A DNA stretch of 46,098 nt from Bacteroidota bacterium (GTDB lineage Bacteria > Bacteroidota > Bacteroidia > Chitinophagales > LD1). Position 1 is the first letter of the stretch. Every line of letters starts with the position of its first letter. The notes under the pieces were generated by a model that did not search any database, was not told the DNA's origin, and saw nothing but the letters and a program-made list of their open reading frames with translations. Positions 17,083 through 26,211 of this stretch are shown one piece after another. The stretch is taken from assembly GCA_947475165.1 (NCBI GenBank), contig CANJLD010000027.1, positions 1 through 46,098 on the forward strand, given 5' to 3'. The position numbers and the translations under genes are program-made.

Positions 17083-18192
17083 GTGCCGGTAGCTTCAAAA
17101 ACTTCCCTTGAACATTTTTTTACTTATTGCATTGACAGAAATTTGCCTCTTGCATTTTACCGCTTGCCTGATACCGGTGAGGTAAAAATTATTGCGCAGA
17201 AAAATTCTTCTGTTCAAAGAATTGCTTTTGGAAAAGATTCCATAAACAAAAAAGGATTTCTGTTTTCTCCTTTTCAGGAAGATGAGCATTTCAGTAAAAT
17301 CGTTATTGAACCTGACATTTTTTGCAACGAAAAAAGCTTGCCGAAACTTAATTTTACAAAGCAGGTAATTACAGTTACCGTTAAGGAAGATGAAAAAACA
17401 AAACTGAAAGAAACATCAAGAGCACAATACGAAAACTTAGTGCGAAAGATTAAGAAGGAAATTGCGAAAGGAAAGTTTCAAAAAATAATTGCAGCACGGG
17501 TTCTCAAAAAGAAGAAACCGGAAAACTTTAGTCCGGTCAACTTATTTCAGATGTTGTGCAAGGAATATCCTCATGCTTTTGTTTCTTTCGTGTTCACCAA
17601 AGAATTTGGTTTGTGGATAGGTGCTTCGCCTGAAATTCTTCTTTCAGCCAACAAAACAGAATTTAAAACTTACGCGCTGGCAGGAACCAAAGCAAACAAC
17701 AAACAGAATTTGAAAACCGGTTGGGGCAAAAAAGAAAACGAAGAGCATAAAATAGTAAGCCGGTACATTGCCAAAGCATTTGAAGCGGTAACCAAACACA
17801 AGCCGCGAATCAAAGGACCGGAAACTGTTATTGCCGGAAACCTTCTTCATTTACTTACAACGTTTCAATATAAATCTGTTGCTCCTACGTTGTGGCAGAA
17901 ATCGGTAGCGGCACTTCATCCTACTCCAGCAGTAGCAGGTTTGCCAAAACAAAAAGCTATTGATTTCATTTTAAAGAACGAAAAGTCTTCGCGAAGTTTT
18001 TACAGCGGTTATCTCGGTCCGGTGAATATGGATGGAGAAACAAATCTGTTTGTAAACCTTCGCTGTATGAACGTTTTAAAAAATAAGCTTGCGATTTATG
18101 TCGGCTGTGGTATTACAGCCGGTTCGGTCCCTGCTGAAGAATGGAAGGAATCGAAAATAAAATCGCAGACCCTTTTGAACATTTTGAAATAG
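17083..18192 (+). CDS. menF: Isochorismate synthase
   Basis: This enzyme turns chorismate into isochorismate, the first step of menaquinone synthesis. The 369-residue product is a member of the chorismate-binding family (MenF/EntC). Conserved segments are KEIAKGKFQKIIAARV, FGLWIGASPEILL, YALAGTK, ENEEHKIVSRYI, LHPTPAVAGLPK, FYSGYLGPV, LFVNLRCM and YVGCGITAGSVPAEEW; the last carries the Mg-binding and isomerase residues typical of the family. The start is GTG at 17083. menD follows after a 103-base gap that holds one copy of a palindromic element. Adjacency to menD supports the menaquinone assignment over siderophore or salicylate synthesis. Confidence 0.88.
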   Translation: MPVASKTSLEHFFTYCIDRNLPLAFYRLPDTGEVKIIAQKNSSVQRIAFGKDSINKKGFLFSPFQEDEHFSKIVIEPDIFCNEKSLPKLNFTKQVITVTVKEDEKTKLKETSRAQYENLVRKIKKEIAKGKFQKIIAARVLKKKKPENFSPVNLFQMLCKEYPHAFVSFVFTKEFGLWIGASPEILLSANKTEFKTYALAGTKANNKQNLKTGWGKKENEEHKIVSRYIAKAFEAVTKHKPRIKGPETVIAGNLLHLLTTFQYKSVAPTLWQKSVAALHPTPAVAGLPKQKAIDFILKNEKSSRSFYSGYLGPVNMDGETNLFVNLRCMNVLKNKLAIYVGCGITAGSVPAEEWKESKIKSQTLLNILK

Positions 18193-18194
18193 AG

Positions 18195-18255
18195 AAGCCA
18201 CGAATTACACGAGTTGATTAGAAGTCATTTTCCAAATTCGTGTAATTAGTGGCTT
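18195..18255. repeat. Palindromic intergenic element, copy 1 (after menF)
   Basis: The left arm at 18195-18212 (AAGCCACGAATTACACGA) pairs with 18237-18255 with one mismatch across a 24-base loop. The arm family GCCACGAATT...ACGAATTA recurs at 20004-20068 and 28256-28327. It lies 3 bases after the menF stop, so it could form a 3' hairpin on the menF message. Confidence 0.85.
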
Positions 18256-18295
18256 GGTTTCGGGTTTTCGTTTAATATTTCACCTTTGCGCGCTC

Positions 18296-20002
18296 ATGAA
18301 CACAAGCAAAAAAGGGGTGCGGCTTATTGCCGAAATATGCAGACGAAAGGGAATCAGGAAAGTGGTTTTCTCTCCCGGCTCGCGTTCCGCTCCTTTAGCT
18401 ATTGCGTTTTCAGATATTCCTGAAATAGAATGTATTGTTATACCTGATGAGCGCGTAGCCGCTTATTTTGCTCTTGGAATGGCGCAGCAACTGAGCGAGG
18501 CGGTAGCAGTTGTTTGCACTTCGGGCACTGCTGTTTTGAACTTATCTCCTGCTGTGTGCGAAGCATTTTATCAGAACGTTCCTTTGCTGCTTTTAACTGC
18601 CGACAGGCCGGAAGGTGCTTCGGGCAGCGGAGAGAACCAGTCCATTATACAGGAAAATATTTTCAGCAATTACACACTTTCTAATTACGCTATTGACGGA
18701 GATGCGAATACGAAGAAAGAACTGGATGAAGTTATTCTTGCAATAAGCAAAGCCATTGACGACACTACTCACGGTTATAAAGGACCGGTGCATGTGAATA
18801 TTCACATCAGCGAACCGCTTTACGAAACTACCGATGAAAAACTTCCTGCCGATATAGGTGCCAAAGAATCGGAACTATCCGGAAAGGAATTTATTCCGCT
18901 AAAATATTTGCAGCGCATTAAAGCAGAGTTTGAACATTACAAAAAAAAGATGATTCTCGTGGGTATGCGTGAATACGATGAAGAGTTTAATGAACTGCTG
19001 GAAGTTTTAAATCAACGGCAAGACATTATCATCATTCACGAAAATCTTTCAAACCTTACCTTGAACGATACCGTTTGGAACACCGATGCCTGCTTATCGG
19101 TAATGAATGAAAGAAGAATAAAACAATTTGTTCCCGATGTAGTGATTACCATGGGCGCGCAGATTGTTTCGAAGAAAATTAAACAGTTTTTAAAAGGCAT
19201 GCCTAAACTGCATTGGGATATTCCACCCGGTTCAAGTTGGGGAAGAGGGTGGGCCATGTTTGGCGATATGTTTGACCCGATTGAACCGGTGAACGAAATA
19301 CAGTTTTTAAATGCCATTACCGAAACTGAAGAAGCCGAAGAAGAAACTTACAAGAAAGACTGGTTGGAGTTGAGTAAACAGGCAGACGAACTTTCGTTGC
19401 AGTATTTCTCGCAAACAGAATTCAGCGACTTAAAAGTATTTGAGATATTGAATAAGAGTCTTCCCTTCAATTCTAATGTTCAGTTTGGAAATTCCACACC
19501 GGTTCGTTATTCTAACTTCTTTCAGCAGAATGATTCTGTAATTGTAAATGCTAATCGAGGAACAAGCGGTATTGACGGCTGCCTTAGCACCGCCACCGGT
19601 GCGGCTTATGTAAATGATAAACTAACCATTTGCGTGTTGGGCGATATAAGTTTCTTCTACGATTCAAACGCTCTGTGGAATAATTACCTGTCGCCAAATC
19701 TCAAAATCATCATCATCAACAACAGCGGAGGAAATATTTTCCGTTTGATTGATGGACCGAACAAGGTGCAGGACTTCGAAAAATTCTTTGAAACAAAACA
19801 TTCACTCACGGCAAAACATCTGGCAGCCATGTATGAACTGCCTTATTATTTTTGCGCCAGCCAAAACGAATTGGAAGAAACTTTAAACGGTTTCCTGAAC
19901 GATAAAAAAGATACGACCTCTATTCTTGAAATAAAAACAAACGGAGAAATAAGCGCAGCCGTCTACAAAAAATATTTTGAATATCTGCAACAGAACAAAT
20001 AA
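18296..20002 (+). CDS. menD: SEPHCHC synthase MenD
   Basis: This thiamine-diphosphate enzyme adds 2-oxoglutarate-derived succinic semialdehyde to isochorismate. The 568-residue length is typical. The start at 18296 (MNTSKKGVRLIAEICRRKG) is chosen over 18254. Visible segments are FSPGSRSAPLAIAF, ERVAAYFALGMAQ (with the cofactor-activating Glu region), VVCTSGTAVLNLSPAV, LLLLTADRPEGASGSGENQSI, and the C-terminal TPP site NRGTSGIDGCLSTATGAA with GDISFFYDSNALWN near residue 448. It lies between menF and menB, with palindromic elements in both gaps. A TTTC-N19-CACCTTTG promoter-like match ends 7 bases before the ATG. Confidence 0.93.
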   Translation: MNTSKKGVRLIAEICRRKGIRKVVFSPGSRSAPLAIAFSDIPEIECIVIPDERVAAYFALGMAQQLSEAVAVVCTSGTAVLNLSPAVCEAFYQNVPLLLLTADRPEGASGSGENQSIIQENIFSNYTLSNYAIDGDANTKKELDEVILAISKAIDDTTHGYKGPVHVNIHISEPLYETTDEKLPADIGAKESELSGKEFIPLKYLQRIKAEFEHYKKKMILVGMREYDEEFNELLEVLNQRQDIIIIHENLSNLTLNDTVWNTDACLSVMNERRIKQFVPDVVITMGAQIVSKKIKQFLKGMPKLHWDIPPGSSWGRGWAMFGDMFDPIEPVNEIQFLNAITETEEAEEETYKKDWLELSKQADELSLQYFSQTEFSDLKVFEILNKSLPFNSNVQFGNSTPVRYSNFFQQNDSVIVNANRGTSGIDGCLSTATGAAYVNDKLTICVLGDISFFYDSNALWNNYLSPNLKIIIINNSGGNIFRLIDGPNKVQDFEKFFETKHSLTAKHLAAMYELPYYFCASQNELEETLNGFLNDKKDTTSILEIKTNGEISAAVYKKYFEYLQQNK

Positions 20003-20003
20003 A

Positions 20004-20068
20004 GCCACGAATTGCACGAATTAGATTAAACAATAATCATCATGCTTTTAATTCGTGAAATTCGTGGC
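20004..20068. repeat. Palindromic intergenic element, copy 2 (after menD)
   Basis: Arms 20004-20023 and 20049-20068 are 20 bases each with a single mismatch, around a 25-base loop. The arms match those of copies 1 and 3. The element begins one base after the menD stop and is followed by a T-rich stretch. Confidence 0.88.
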
Positions 20069-20118
20069 ATTTTTCATTCTTAAATTAAATAACAATAGCA
20101 ATAAATACAATTTCACAA

Positions 20119-20940
20119 ATGAAAAAGAGAAACTGGAAAACGATTAAAGATTATGAAGAAATAAAGTTCGAATTCTTTGAAGGCATTGCCAAGATTACTA
20201 TTAACCGCCCGCGTTACCGCAATGCATTTACCCCGCTTACGGTTAAAGAAATGATTGATGCCATGAACACCTGTCGCGATAGTCAGGATATTGAAATAAT
20301 TGTGCTTACCGGTGAGGGCGATAAAGCATTTTGCAGCGGTGGCGACCAGAACGTTCGCGGACATGGCGGCTACATTGGCAAAGATACCGTGCCGCGTTTG
20401 AACGTGCTCGATTTACAAAAGCAAATCCGCTCTATTCCTAAATGTGTTATTGCTATGGTGAATGGTTTTGCCATTGGTGGCGGACATGTGCTGCATGTGG
20501 TTTGCGATTTATCTATTGCCAGCGAAAACGCCATCTTCGGGCAAACCGGTCCTAAGGTGGGCAGTTTCGATGGCGGCTTTGGCGCCAGTTATCTTGCCCG
20601 TTGTGTGGGGCAAAAGAAAGCGCGCGAAATCTGGTTCCTCTGCGACCAATACAATGCCGCAGATGCGCTCGGTATGGGGCTGGTGAACAAAGTTGTTCCG
20701 CTCGAAATGCTCGAAGATGTAACCGTTGAATGGTGCAAAAAGGTGCAGGAAAAATCTCCGCTCTCTATCCGTATGCTTAAATCTTCGTTTAATGCCGAGC
20801 TTGACGGACAAGCCGGAATACAGGAGCTTGCCGGTAATGCCACTTTGCTTTATTACTTAAGCGATGAAGCCAAAGAAGGTAAAAATGCCTTTATAGAAAA
20901 ACGCAAACCCGACTGGAGTAAGTTTCCAAAGTTCCCCTGA
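20119..20940 (+). CDS. menB: 1,4-dihydroxy-2-naphthoyl-CoA synthase
   Basis: MenB closes the second ring of the naphthoquinone by an intramolecular Claisen condensation of o-succinylbenzoyl-CoA. The 273-residue crotonase-fold protein shows [57 protein letters not shown] (oxyanion hole), [21 protein letters not shown], and [23 protein letters not shown]. The SGGDQ and GSFDGG segments are diagnostic of MenB over other crotonases. It is the last men gene before the restriction-modification island. menC and menE are not in the window. Confidence 0.95.
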   Translation: MKKRNWKTIKDYEEIKFEFFEGIAKITINRPRYRNAFTPLTVKEMIDAMNTCRDSQDIEIIVLTGEGDKAFCSGGDQNVRGHGGYIGKDTVPRLNVLDLQKQIRSIPKCVIAMVNGFAIGGGHVLHVVCDLSIASENAIFGQTGPKVGSFDGGFGASYLARCVGQKKAREIWFLCDQYNAADALGMGLVNKVVPLEMLEDVTVEWCKKVQEKSPLSIRMLKSSFNAELDGQAGIQELAGNATLLYYLSDEAKEGKNAFIEKRKPDWSKFPKFP

Positions 20941-21129
20941 TAGTATTAGGGGGTTACCGGTGCAAAGCCACCGGTCGGGCTTTCCGCTACAATTTTTTTT
21001 GCTCCCCTTACAAACGTCATTGCGAGGCTCTGCGAAGCAATCCCCTCAATCGTAAGTGTGCCTGTCGCGCAACAAGCAAAAAAAGATTTCCGCTACTATC
21101 CCTAACCCAACAGCCAAATACAACAGCCC
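20941..21129. repeat. Repeat-rich junction between menB and the res gene
   Basis: This 189-base stretch holds no gene. It has two ACCGGT sites at its left end, a GGGCTTTCCGCTACAA block (20977-20992), a perfect second copy of the ACGTCATTGCGAGG element (21014-21040), and a related GATTTCCGCTACTATCC block (21085-21101). The TTCCGCTAC blocks look like the two halves of a dispersed Bacteroidota intergenic repeat. Together they form the left boundary of the restriction-modification island. Confidence 0.6.
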
Positions 21130-24015
21130 TTATTCGTCAACGGCAATTTCTTTAATCAAGTCAACAATTTTATTGTTGGTGAATTGTGTCTGGAATTCAA
21201 TTTTTACTTTTCCATCAAAGAACTTTTCAGCATGTTTAATCTTGAATTTTTCTTCGTCACGAAGTCCATCTTTGCTGTTTACATCTTTTGTCTCAACGAT
21301 GAAATGCAACTTTTGCTCACCATTTTTAAATTTTAATACGTAAGCAAAGTCAGGGGAATAACTTTTGCCACCTGCAACAGGAATTTTGATTGAGTTCTTC
21401 GGAATCTTTGTGAACACTGTAATTTCAAGTCCCTCTAATCTGTCGTTTGCTGTAATGTTCTTTTTTTCTAATTCTGAATCATAATACAACTTGTCAAAAA
21501 AGTAAGTGTCTGCTACTTTATCTTCTGCAAACAAAACACCAATATCAGAAGCCGAAATCTCTTTTAATACATTTCCTTTCTCGTCAGTTAATTTTGTTGG
21601 GTGAATGTTGTTTGAAACCTTTTTGTATTCAATGCTAAACTTGTCAATGGCATTTGCCATTAAGTAATAGTCAAACGATTGTTTGATAATTCTAAGTGTT
21701 GTCGTGTTTAAGAAAGTGTTGATGTCAGTTTCTGAATCAATGATTGACTCATGAACTGTCTTGATGTTGATGTTTAGCATTTTTGAAAGTTCTTTTAGAA
21801 AGTTGCTGTATTTCATTGTTGAAATTGTCGCTGTCTTTCTACCATAAACCGATTCGGGTTCATTGACAATTGCTTTGTTGTCTTTGATTTCAACCTTTGA
21901 AATTTTCTCATTGATTCCATCAACAATAAAATTTCCTTTCTGTGTTTTTAAGTAGTCGGTAAATATTTTTTTGAAGCCCGCTTCATTGTCAAACTTATAT
22001 TCAAGAATTACTTTCTCGTTTAGTTTTTCCCAAAGGTCTTTCAGTTCCTGATACTTCTCTGTTCTTACAACAATTTTCTTTTTCGGGTCTGTTGCCTTGC
22101 GAACTTTGTTTGAATTTACTCCTTCAAAAATTCGTGTGTAGTTTTGTTTTATAAAATCAAATCCACCTTCTTTAAAAGAATTTGTTCTTGTAATTACACT
22201 GTTTGCATCTAACACTTCCAAAAGTTTATCTTCTGCTATTTCATACAACTCGCATATTTTCTTAATCATAATGTCAGAAAGTTTTTCAGGAATTGTTTCA
22301 ATTGAAATTGCTCCTGACTTCTCATTGATTTCACTTACAAGTTTGTCAACAAAATCACTCTCTGTAAAATCAACAAAGTAGTTGAGATAAAACTGTTCGT
22401 CTTTTACTCGGTTGCCATATTCATTCACTGGCAAACGCAATCCTCTACCTACTTCCTGCAATTTTGAAATTTCACTTCCGCTGCTTCTCAATTTACAAAT
22501 CTGAAAAACATTCGGGTTGTCCCATCCTTCACGCAAAGTCCATTTAGAAAAAATAAATCGCCTTGGATTTTCCAAATCAAGCATTGCTTGTTTGTCATGC
22601 AAAATTTCGTTTATCTCCTTTTCAATTGCTTCGTCTTTCTCTGAATTGTCTATTGAAAAATATCCAGCATGAGTTAAAGAAATGTCTAACAATGTTTTTT
22701 CAAGATAGGACTTATAAAAAATATCCTTTTCAGTTTTTAGCAATTCCTTTATTTCTGCTTCAATGAATTGTTCAACAGTTTTTCGGATGTAACCGTTTTC
22801 ATTTCTGTATTCTTCTATGTTGTCAATAAAGAAAAGTGTAAGCGGTTTTATTTTTACTTCTCTTGTCAGTAACTCTTTTTCAATTTCAAAATGATGTTTG
22901 ATTGCTTTCTGAATCATTGATTCCTGCAACTTCTCAGCATAAGAATATGGATTGAGTTTGTCTCCCTTTTTCAATTCCAATCCGTTTGATAAAACAACTG
23001 TGCTCAAATTCAAATTTTCAATTGTCAAGTCAGTCATTTCAGAATGGATTTTTTTCAAACTCTCATTCTTCGCAACTGTTACAGTTTTTTTCTTTTCGTT
23101 TTCTGTCAACTCAAAGCTTGCTTCTTTCCCGTCTGAATTAATGAACTTGACGATTGCATTTTTCCCGCTTTCAAATTCTGTAATGTGTCCGATAACTCCT
23201 TTCACTAAATTCCTGTTGAATGAATCAACTGCTGTCAAAGTGTAAATCAGATTTTCATATTCTTGGAATGTCGCGCCATAACGCAAAATGAATTGCGGTT
23301 TCATCTTCTGAATGTTCTCCCAAGTTTTACTTGCTTTCCCAAACTTATGTGGCTCGTCAATTATCATAAAAGGTTTTGTTGCTCCAAGAGCATCAAAGGG
23401 AACTGTGTATTTATCAAACAATCCTTTATCAAAACTTTTCTGCATGGTCTCGGAATTAATCATCCCTGCATTGATAATCATTACTTGAATACTGTTCTTC
23501 TCAAAATTCCCAGAGTTCACAAAACTTGTAACTGCTGGCGGAATAAAACTTTTTTTGCTCTTGCTGTTCTTCTGACTTTCTACAATGTGCAAGTGAAGTG
23601 TTTTTCCGTATTGCTCTTTGAAGTGTTCGCGGCTGCTGTCCGATTTGAGAAAATCAATTGTGCCTGCCTTAATTGACAATGTAGGAACAACAACAATAAA
23701 TTTGAAGATGCCGTATTCTTTATTGAGTTCAAAAATTGTTTTGGTGTAGGTGTAAGTTTTTCCTGTTCCTGTTTCCATCATTATATCAATGATGTTGCTG
23801 TTCCGCTTAATCTTTTCCTTTATGCCATTATCCTCTTGTGCTGCTCTGATATTTTCGGGATAAGTTTTATCGCTTAAGAAATCAAAGGAAGCATTGATGT
23901 AATTCTTATCTGCTACTGTAGGTTGAACAACAGGAATATTTTCAAACACGGCAATAGTGCTTTCTACTGCTTGTGATTGATGATTTAGGTTCTTCTCAAA
24001 ATTAAATCCCTTCAT
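21130..24015 (-). CDS. Type III restriction enzyme, Res subunit
   Basis: This ATP-dependent helicase-nuclease partners the Mod subunit to cut unmodified DNA. In the 961-residue product, Walker A ETGTGKT lies at residues 81-87. The DEAD-like motif II is the unusual DEPH (220-223), and motif VI is in LQEVGRGLRLPVNEYGNR. The C-terminal nuclease is a PD-(D/E)xK fold: P888-D889, then E908-T-K910 in LHFIVETKD. It begins one base after the mod stop, so the two form one operon. The gene is clearly more AT-rich than its neighbours and contains no ACCGGT. All expected motifs are present and there is no frameshift, so the enzyme is probably active. Confidence 0.93.
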   Translation of the reverse strand: MKGFNFEKNLNHQSQAVESTIAVFENIPVVQPTVADKNYINASFDFLSDKTYPENIRAAQEDNGIKEKIKRNSNIIDIMMETGTGKTYTYTKTIFELNKEYGIFKFIVVVPTLSIKAGTIDFLKSDSSREHFKEQYGKTLHLHIVESQKNSKSKKSFIPPAVTSFVNSGNFEKNSIQVMIINAGMINSETMQKSFDKGLFDKYTVPFDALGATKPFMIIDEPHKFGKASKTWENIQKMKPQFILRYGATFQEYENLIYTLTAVDSFNRNLVKGVIGHITEFESGKNAIVKFINSDGKEASFELTENEKKKTVTVAKNESLKKIHSEMTDLTIENLNLSTVVLSNGLELKKGDKLNPYSYAEKLQESMIQKAIKHHFEIEKELLTREVKIKPLTLFFIDNIEEYRNENGYIRKTVEQFIEAEIKELLKTEKDIFYKSYLEKTLLDISLTHAGYFSIDNSEKDEAIEKEINEILHDKQAMLDLENPRRFIFSKWTLREGWDNPNVFQICKLRSSGSEISKLQEVGRGLRLPVNEYGNRVKDEQFYLNYFVDFTESDFVDKLVSEINEKSGAISIETIPEKLSDIMIKKICELYEIAEDKLLEVLDANSVITRTNSFKEGGFDFIKQNYTRIFEGVNSNKVRKATDPKKKIVVRTEKYQELKDLWEKLNEKVILEYKFDNEAGFKKIFTDYLKTQKGNFIVDGINEKISKVEIKDNKAIVNEPESVYGRKTATISTMKYSNFLKELSKMLNINIKTVHESIIDSETDINTFLNTTTLRIIKQSFDYYLMANAIDKFSIEYKKVSNNIHPTKLTDEKGNVLKEISASDIGVLFAEDKVADTYFFDKLYYDSELEKKNITANDRLEGLEITVFTKIPKNSIKIPVAGGKSYSPDFAYVLKFKNGEQKLHFIVETKDVNSKDGLRDEEKFKIKHAEKFFDGKVKIEFQTQFTNNKIVDLIKEIAVDE

Positions 24016-24016
24016 A

Positions 24017-26074
24017 CTAATATCTTGTTATGAAATCAATGTCAATGTTTTTCTTGTTTGCATACGACTTTACATTCTCACTCAACTCACGCAAATTCTT
24101 ACTGTCAAAGTGATAGCCAAATGTGATAATGGAAGTTGGATTAAACTTTTTGTCTGAATCAATTTTTTCCAAAAGCGTTTTCAAGTTGTCGGTTGTAAAT
24201 GCTTTGTTCATCAAATACAATTTTCCATTGCCGTAATAGGCGGTGTAACCGCCTAAATCAATTGTTTCTAATTCTTGCGTTAAAGAAATTCCATCAAAAG
24301 TTTTCCAAGTGATGAGCAATGCTTTCATGTCCTCATCAGTCAATTTACTTTCATCAAACAACTTTGTTTGATTGTTCAACTCATCGGCTTCAAAATCGTA
24401 GTCCTCCCAAATAGGTGTGGTTTCAAAAATTTTAAAACTAAGGTCTTGTTTCTTTAGCAACTTAATTTCTTCGGTGCGTTGCTTTATTATTTCTTCTTTC
24501 TCTTCTAAGTCAAGTTCGCCATTAAGTCCTTTAATCTCATTTTCCTTTTCAGCAATTTTCTTAACGATGATTTCATCCTTAGTTTTCTTCGCAGCACGAA
24601 TCAACCTCTCTTTAGTAATTTCAAAAATAGTTGGCTCTGCTTTAAGTTCATCTTTTACAAAATCGTATGCTGCTTTGTTTTTCTTTTTGTCAATCGGTTC
24701 AGGAATTTGAACCAAAATATATTTCCTATTTCCGCAATCATCTGTATTGAGTTGAGTTACTGCATCGCCTGTTGTTCCACTACCTGCAAAAAAATCAAGA
24801 ATTAAAGTTTCCTCATCTTCGTTATGAATCAAGTTGATTAAATGTTTGATTAACTCAACGGGTTTTGGATTGCTAAAAATTCCTTTTTTCGGTTCAAATA
24901 ATTCATTGAATCTTTTTGTTCCCGATGCATTGGTAAACTGGTCAAGCCATGCTTTCTCAACTTGGTAAATGTTGTTGTCTTTCTTTGGGTCGTAATAAAC
25001 TTTCCTTTGAAGTTTTCCATCTTCAAAATGAATGAACTTTTTATTATCCCTATCAAATGTAGTGGGTTTCCATAGCCATCTGCCGTCTTCACCATTTACT
25101 TTGTTTGGTAAAATAATTTCTTTGTATGATGCAGATTCAACGGTTGTTAGTGTTCCATCATTTAAAAGATAGATTGGGTAATACATATTTTTCCGTGCTG
25201 AACGGGTTGCATCAGAACCTGATGCTTGATATTGTGCTAACAGATAATCTCCACCTTCATCATTAAACGGAAAACTTTTTTCACCCATCAGTTTCTGTTT
25301 AAAAATCAATTGGTTCTTTTGATAAATGAAAACATAATCGTTTAGCTTTCTCAGTTCTGAATCGGAACGGGTGGCTGCCGAACCTGCACCAGTTTTTCTT
25401 GGTGCTAATGCAACAAAATTTTCTTCACCAAAAACTTCATCCAATAAAATTTGAAGTTGTGCAACCTCACTATCATCTATTGAAACGAAAATGACACCAT
25501 CGTCAGTTAGCAGTTGCTTTGCTAAATAAAGTCGTGGATACATAAAAGTTAGCCAAGCCGAATGGCTGTTACTTTTCTGTTGCGTAAAATCTAAAATGCG
25601 TTTTGCTTTTTCTTCGTCAACGCCAATTAACTGTTGTAATTCTTTTACAGTAAATTTTCTGTCGTCTTGATATGTGAACCCATCGCTGCCTGTGTTGTAA
25701 GGTGGGTCTATGTAAATCATTTTTATTTTTTCGTAATAGCAATTTGTAAGGTGCTTTAGCACTTCCAAATTGTCGCCTTTTATTAAAAGGTTTTCAGCGT
25801 TTTTGTTTTCTGCTTTTTGATTGTGGGCTTCGTCTGCTTTTAGCAATGTGGTTGCAGGGTCGCTTGCAAGTAGTCGTGCATAAGATTTACCAAGCCAATC
25901 CAAGCCATAACTTTCAGTAGAGAAATTAATTTCCTTTTCGGTCAGGTTTAGTTTGAATTTCTCTAATTGAAAATTTCCGTCTTTGTCAAAGCACTGCGGA
26001 AAATTCTTTCTCAAATTCTCCAAGTCCTTGTTTTGAACTTTTATTTCGGTGGTTACTTTCTGTTCGGCACTCAT
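24017..26074 (-). CDS. Type III DNA methyltransferase, Mod subunit
   Basis: Mod methylates adenine in a short asymmetric site and supplies target recognition to Res. The 685-residue product has motif IV DPPYNTG (residues 123-129) ahead of motif I FFAGSGTTG (428-436), the order of the beta class of N6-adenine or N4-cytosine methyltransferases. The stretch between them (about residues 215-400) is the variable target-recognition domain. A Lys/Glu-rich coiled-coil-like segment follows (residues about 480-560). The C-terminus is the usual Mod domain that contacts Res. Its own promoter is visible at 26100-26128. The target sequence cannot be predicted from the protein alone. Confidence 0.93.
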   Translation of the reverse strand: MSAEQKVTTEIKVQNKDLENLRKNFPQCFDKDGNFQLEKFKLNLTEKEINFSTESYGLDWLGKSYARLLASDPATTLLKADEAHNQKAENKNAENLLIKGDNLEVLKHLTNCYYEKIKMIYIDPPYNTGSDGFTYQDDRKFTVKELQQLIGVDEEKAKRILDFTQQKSNSHSAWLTFMYPRLYLAKQLLTDDGVIFVSIDDSEVAQLQILLDEVFGEENFVALAPRKTGAGSAATRSDSELRKLNDYVFIYQKNQLIFKQKLMGEKSFPFNDEGGDYLLAQYQASGSDATRSARKNMYYPIYLLNDGTLTTVESASYKEIILPNKVNGEDGRWLWKPTTFDRDNKKFIHFEDGKLQRKVYYDPKKDNNIYQVEKAWLDQFTNASGTKRFNELFEPKKGIFSNPKPVELIKHLINLIHNEDEETLILDFFAGSGTTGDAVTQLNTDDCGNRKYILVQIPEPIDKKKNKAAYDFVKDELKAEPTIFEITKERLIRAAKKTKDEIIVKKIAEKENEIKGLNGELDLEEKEEIIKQRTEEIKLLKKQDLSFKIFETTPIWEDYDFEADELNNQTKLFDESKLTDEDMKALLITWKTFDGISLTQELETIDLGGYTAYYGNGKLYLMNKAFTTDNLKTLLEKIDSDKKFNPTSIITFGYHFDSKNLRELSENVKSYANKKNIDIDFITRY

Positions 26075-26099
26075 TATTTGTTCTTTTTTAAATAGTTTT

Positions 26100-26128
26100 C
26101 AAATCTATCATTTCCCGAAACAAACAAA
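26100..26128 (-). promoter_or_regulatory. Promoter of the mod-res operon
   Basis: On the minus strand TTTG (26128-26125), a 17-base spacer and TAGATTTG (26107-26100) match the Bacteroidota consensus TTTG-N17-23-TAnnTTTG perfectly. The -7 box ends 25 bases before the mod ATG at 26074. Confidence 0.7.
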
Positions 26129-26165
26129 ACGCTTTGCAATTGTTGGTCGCCCGTCCAACAAAAAA

Positions 26166-26185
26166 AGCCGCGCTCTCGCGCGGCT
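26166..26185 (-). terminator. Terminator of the 342-residue protein gene
   Basis: AGCCGCGC (26166-26173) pairs with GCGCGGCT (26178-26185) over a TCTC loop. The A run just left of it reads as a T tract on the minus strand. It follows the stop at 26212 and so separates this gene from mod. Confidence 0.85.
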
Positions 26186-26211
26186 CTTCCTCGTTCTCAC
26201 CAAACCCCTGC

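Noticed and set aside
20004-20068. Attachment (att) site of a mobile element
   Set aside because: It is one of three similar palindromes and no integrase or matching direct repeat pair is present around the island.
21130-26074. ACCGGT as the target of the type III Mod enzyme
   Set aside because: Type III targets are asymmetric, whereas ACCGGT is a palindrome, so it is not a plausible recognition site.
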